Assembly (NCBI GenBank): GCA_002392385.1
Contig: DGGX01000185.1
Location: 1-6,205 of the forward strand
Length of the DNA: 6,205 nt
Reading direction: 5' to 3'
From: Lachnospiraceae bacterium UBA3863
GTDB taxonomy: Bacteria; Bacillota; Clostridia; Lachnospirales; Lachnospiraceae
Of the stretch, positions 4,496-6,205 are shown in pieces. Each line of letters begins with the position of its first letter. Positions within the stretch are counted from its first letter, which is position 1. Both the position numbers and the translations under genes were made by a program. Below the pieces are notes generated by a model, which worked only from the letters and a program-made list of their open reading frames with translations, was not told where the DNA came from and made no database searches.

Positions 4496-5923
4496 TTTGC
4501 CCTGGATCTTTATATCATGTGTCAATCCGTAAGCGATCTCCAAATAGTATTCCGCTACATCCGGTCTTCCCTGCTTGATGAAAGTATTGGCGATGGAGTC
4601 CAATTTCCATGTCTCCGCAACGCCCGGCAAAATATCAAAATTGTGTTCGACCGCAAATTCGTGTGCTTCTTCCCACGAAACAGGTGCCGCCGCATCAGGA
4701 GCATGTCTCAGAACGCTTCGTACACGGCTCTGCGTCTCTTTCGTAATACCAAACCAAAGGCTGAAGGCGTAACAGATCACGGCTTCTCTATACTTGGATT
4801 TATTGCTGTAATAATCCCCCATATTTCGAAAGCATCGCGCGCGGTCACCCGGCCGGAAAGCGTGGTTCAATGCCTTCACTGACTCAAGATAGGCTCTGTC
4901 ATTCTTGCCCCAGATGCGCAGGATCTCTGCATAATCCAGCTGAATATGTGCCGAAACAGGGTTGAACTTCCTTGCTGCCCGAATGTATTCTTCCGCAGAA
5001 GGCAACTCGTCACAAGCTGCCCGTCTCCATGCTTCATGAACCAGGTATTCCGAATAATCCGGCTTCATGTTTACAATTTTCTTTCCGGATGTAAATTCTT
5101 TGCTGTATATATCTGCTTCAAACACTTCATGCAGATTCAGATAAGCGTCTCCAGGTTCCCTTTCACCCTTCCAGTTAAGGAGCGGCTGGTCGATTTTAAA
5201 TCTTTCATCTCTGGCATATTTCTCTAAACCATGGTCGAGAAACATCTGTACCCTTTCGGCGACCGTTTCCATCTTGAATTCTGATGGAAGCTTCAGATCA
5301 GGCACTTCTTCTGCCGGTATGTTGAAAATCCAATAGGAGAAGTCCGATTCCTCGAGATTTAAATACTCCTGCGGATCTAACGGATATGCTCTCCACGTAT
5401 CCTCCAGGGACACCCAAGCGGGCTCGATTCCTTTGAAGCGGAACATCATATCCTTTACCTGTTCGGCATCAGCATACTGCCTGTTCGCATACAACTCATG
5501 GTATTTCACTGCGATCTCATCCAGCAGCCGGTGATACTCATCTTTCGAAGTAAAGGAACTCTCGTCGATCCCAAGTCCCTTCAGCAGAGCTCTCTGCTTC
5601 TGATTGAACAGACTCTTCACAGGTACTTTTCTGCGAATAACAGAAACGTTCTTTCTTCTGATGATCCTGTCTCCCGAGCCGTCACTTAACCGCAGATGCA
5701 GTTCCCCGATGTGATCGTCGTCCTGGCTGTCCTCCTCATCGCCGAGGTCAAGTTCTATGTTTTTTTCTGTAATATCAGAATAAAAAGGATAGTACTTAGT
5801 TACGTACCCTTCGATCACATCGTTGTTCTTCAGTGTGAGTACAACATCTTCGTCTTCATAGAGTTTAAATGCATCCTTATTTTCTCTTCGTACAAGATTC
5901 TGCACCATTTCTTCAAAAAGCAT
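4469..5923 (-). CDS. Unrecognised protein: Sm-like N-terminus plus TPR-like helices
   Basis: A 484-residue protein I cannot assign to a named family. Residues 24-99 look like a small beta-barrel. DVVLTLKNNDVIEGYVTKYYP (26-46) and NIELDL (55-60), an acidic insert (DLGDEEDSQDDD), HLRL and then IIRRKNVSVIRR (87-98) echo the Sm1/Sm2 pattern of Sm-like RNA-binding folds. Residues 129-164 form a charged helical hairpin. Residues 296-392 and 440-470 have TPR-like helix pairs, for example RCFRNMGDYYSNKSKYREAV and DSIANTFIKQGRPDVAEYYL. No signal peptide or membrane segment is seen, so it is probably a cytoplasmic scaffold or adaptor. The ATG at 5923 follows a strong AAGGAGG 5 nt away, so a TTG 15 nt farther upstream is unlikely. 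Codon third positions are more A/T-rich than in the neighbours, suggesting a different history. Function unknown. Confidence 0.88.
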   Translation of the reverse strand: MLFEEMVQNLVRRENKDAFKLYEDEDVVLTLKNNDVIEGYVTKYYPFYSDITEKNIELDLGDEEDSQDDDHIGELHLRLSDGSGDRIIRRKNVSVIRRKVPVKSLFNQKQRALLKGLGIDESSFTSKDEYHRLLDEIAVKYHELYANRQYADAEQVKDMMFRFKGIEPAWVSLEDTWRAYPLDPQEYLNLEESDFSYWIFNIPAEEVPDLKLPSEFKMETVAERVQMFLDHGLEKYARDERFKIDQPLLNWKGEREPGDAYLNLHEVFEADIYSKEFTSGKKIVNMKPDYSEYLVHEAWRRAACDELPSAEEYIRAARKFNPVSAHIQLDYAEILRIWGKNDRAYLESVKALNHAFRPGDRARCFRNMGDYYSNKSKYREAVICYAFSLWFGITKETQSRVRSVLRHAPDAAAPVSWEEAHEFAVEHNFDILPGVAETWKLDSIANTFIKQGRPDVAEYYLEIAYGLTHDIKIQGKLRYLRGER

Positions 5924-5928
5924 GCCGT

Positions 5929-5935
5929 CCTCCTT
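5929..5935 (-). promoter_or_regulatory. Strong ribosome binding site of the 484-residue gene
   Basis: AAGGAGG on the minus strand, 5 nt before the ATG at 5923. It selects the ATG beginning MLFEEMVQ over an in-frame TTG at 5938, which overlaps this region. Confidence 0.8.
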
Positions 5936-5986
5936 CAAATGATTCCAGGCTGAAGGTTAAGCTACAGTATCTAATCAAAGACTTTC

Positions 5987-6205
5987 TCAAAGATTGTCGT
6001 ACTTATCTGCCTTCCCGCGGGCCTTGTCCACAGGATACTTCCGCTCATTCTGTGTCATTTTCATGTTCACGATCTCATCGACATCCAGTCCCAGTTTATC
6101 GGCCAGGTCCTGACAATAGACGATCACATCCGCCAGTTCTTCCTTCACATGGTTCAGGTCATATTCTGTATCGCTCCACTGGAAGCACTCCAGCAGCTCC
6201 GCCGC
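5987..6205 (-). CDS. MazG-like nucleotide pyrophosphohydrolase, C-terminal part
   Basis: Partial gene; only the last 72 residues and the TGA (5989-5987) are inside the window, and the start lies beyond 6205. The fragment begins AAELLECFQW, contains KEELADVIVYCQDLADKLGL, and ends NERKYPVDKARGKADKY. The first helix carries the EExxE-type acid and EELAD gives the ExxD metal site; the NxxKYPVxKAxGxxxKY tail is characteristic of the all-alpha MazG/DCTPP1-like family. These enzymes cleave (d)NTPs to the monophosphate and pyrophosphate, often as house-cleaning of modified nucleotides. Family members of this type are about 110 residues, so roughly 40 are missing. It precedes the 484-residue gene by 63 nt on the same strand and may share its transcript. 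The exact nucleotide substrate cannot be read from the sequence. Confidence 0.9.
   Translation of the reverse strand, partial: AAELLECFQWSDTEYDLNHVKEELADVIVYCQDLADKLGLDVDEIVNMKMTQNERKYPVDKARGKADKYDNL

Overview
The window carries ten genes, all read from the minus strand, so transcription runs from high to low coordinates. Eight are complete and two are cut by the window edges. The small-enzyme set, the protein families and the mostly G+C-rich third codon positions suggest a Gram-positive gut-type Clostridia (Lachnospiraceae-like) chromosome. That assignment is by family resemblance only; no rRNA or other phylogenetic marker is present. I see no transposase, integrase, tRNA or CRISPR array.

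Layout in transcription order: the C-terminal part of a MazG-like nucleotide pyrophosphohydrolase (6205-5987); a 484-residue unrecognised protein with an Sm-like N-terminal barrel and TPR-like C-terminal helices (5923-4469); a short, atypical peptide deformylase-like protein (4425-4015); the RNA 2'-phosphotransferase KptA/Tpt1 (3964-3419); a class I glutamine amidotransferase (3354-2629); the 2H phosphoesterase ThpR (2534-2037); a 102-residue protein with weak Nif11-like character (1941-1633); a DUF434/DUF5616 protein (1620-919); a macro-domain protein (767-264); and the start of a flavin reductase-like gene (100-1) with its own sigma-A-type promoter.

The most interesting reading is that kptA, thpR and the macro gene lie on one strand within about 3.7 kb. 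In yeast the same three folds act in sequence. Tpt1 removes an RNA 2'-phosphate with NAD+ and releases ADP-ribose 1'',2''-cyclic phosphate, the 2H enzyme Cpd1 opens it, and the macro-domain enzyme Poa1 dephosphorylates ADP-ribose 1''-phosphate. The bacterial role of KptA is poorly understood, so a linked set is a useful lead toward an RNA-end repair or ADP-ribosyl turnover locus. The DUF434 protein (possible PIN/NYN-like nuclease fold) and the Sm-like protein could fit an RNA theme, but that is inference.

Gaps between genes are short (12-64 nt) in the first part and about 95-165 nt later. Several gaps hold short tandem or inverted repeats. Two of these repeat sets span the stop codons of kptA and the macro gene. 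The 484-residue gene is visibly richer in A+T than its neighbours.
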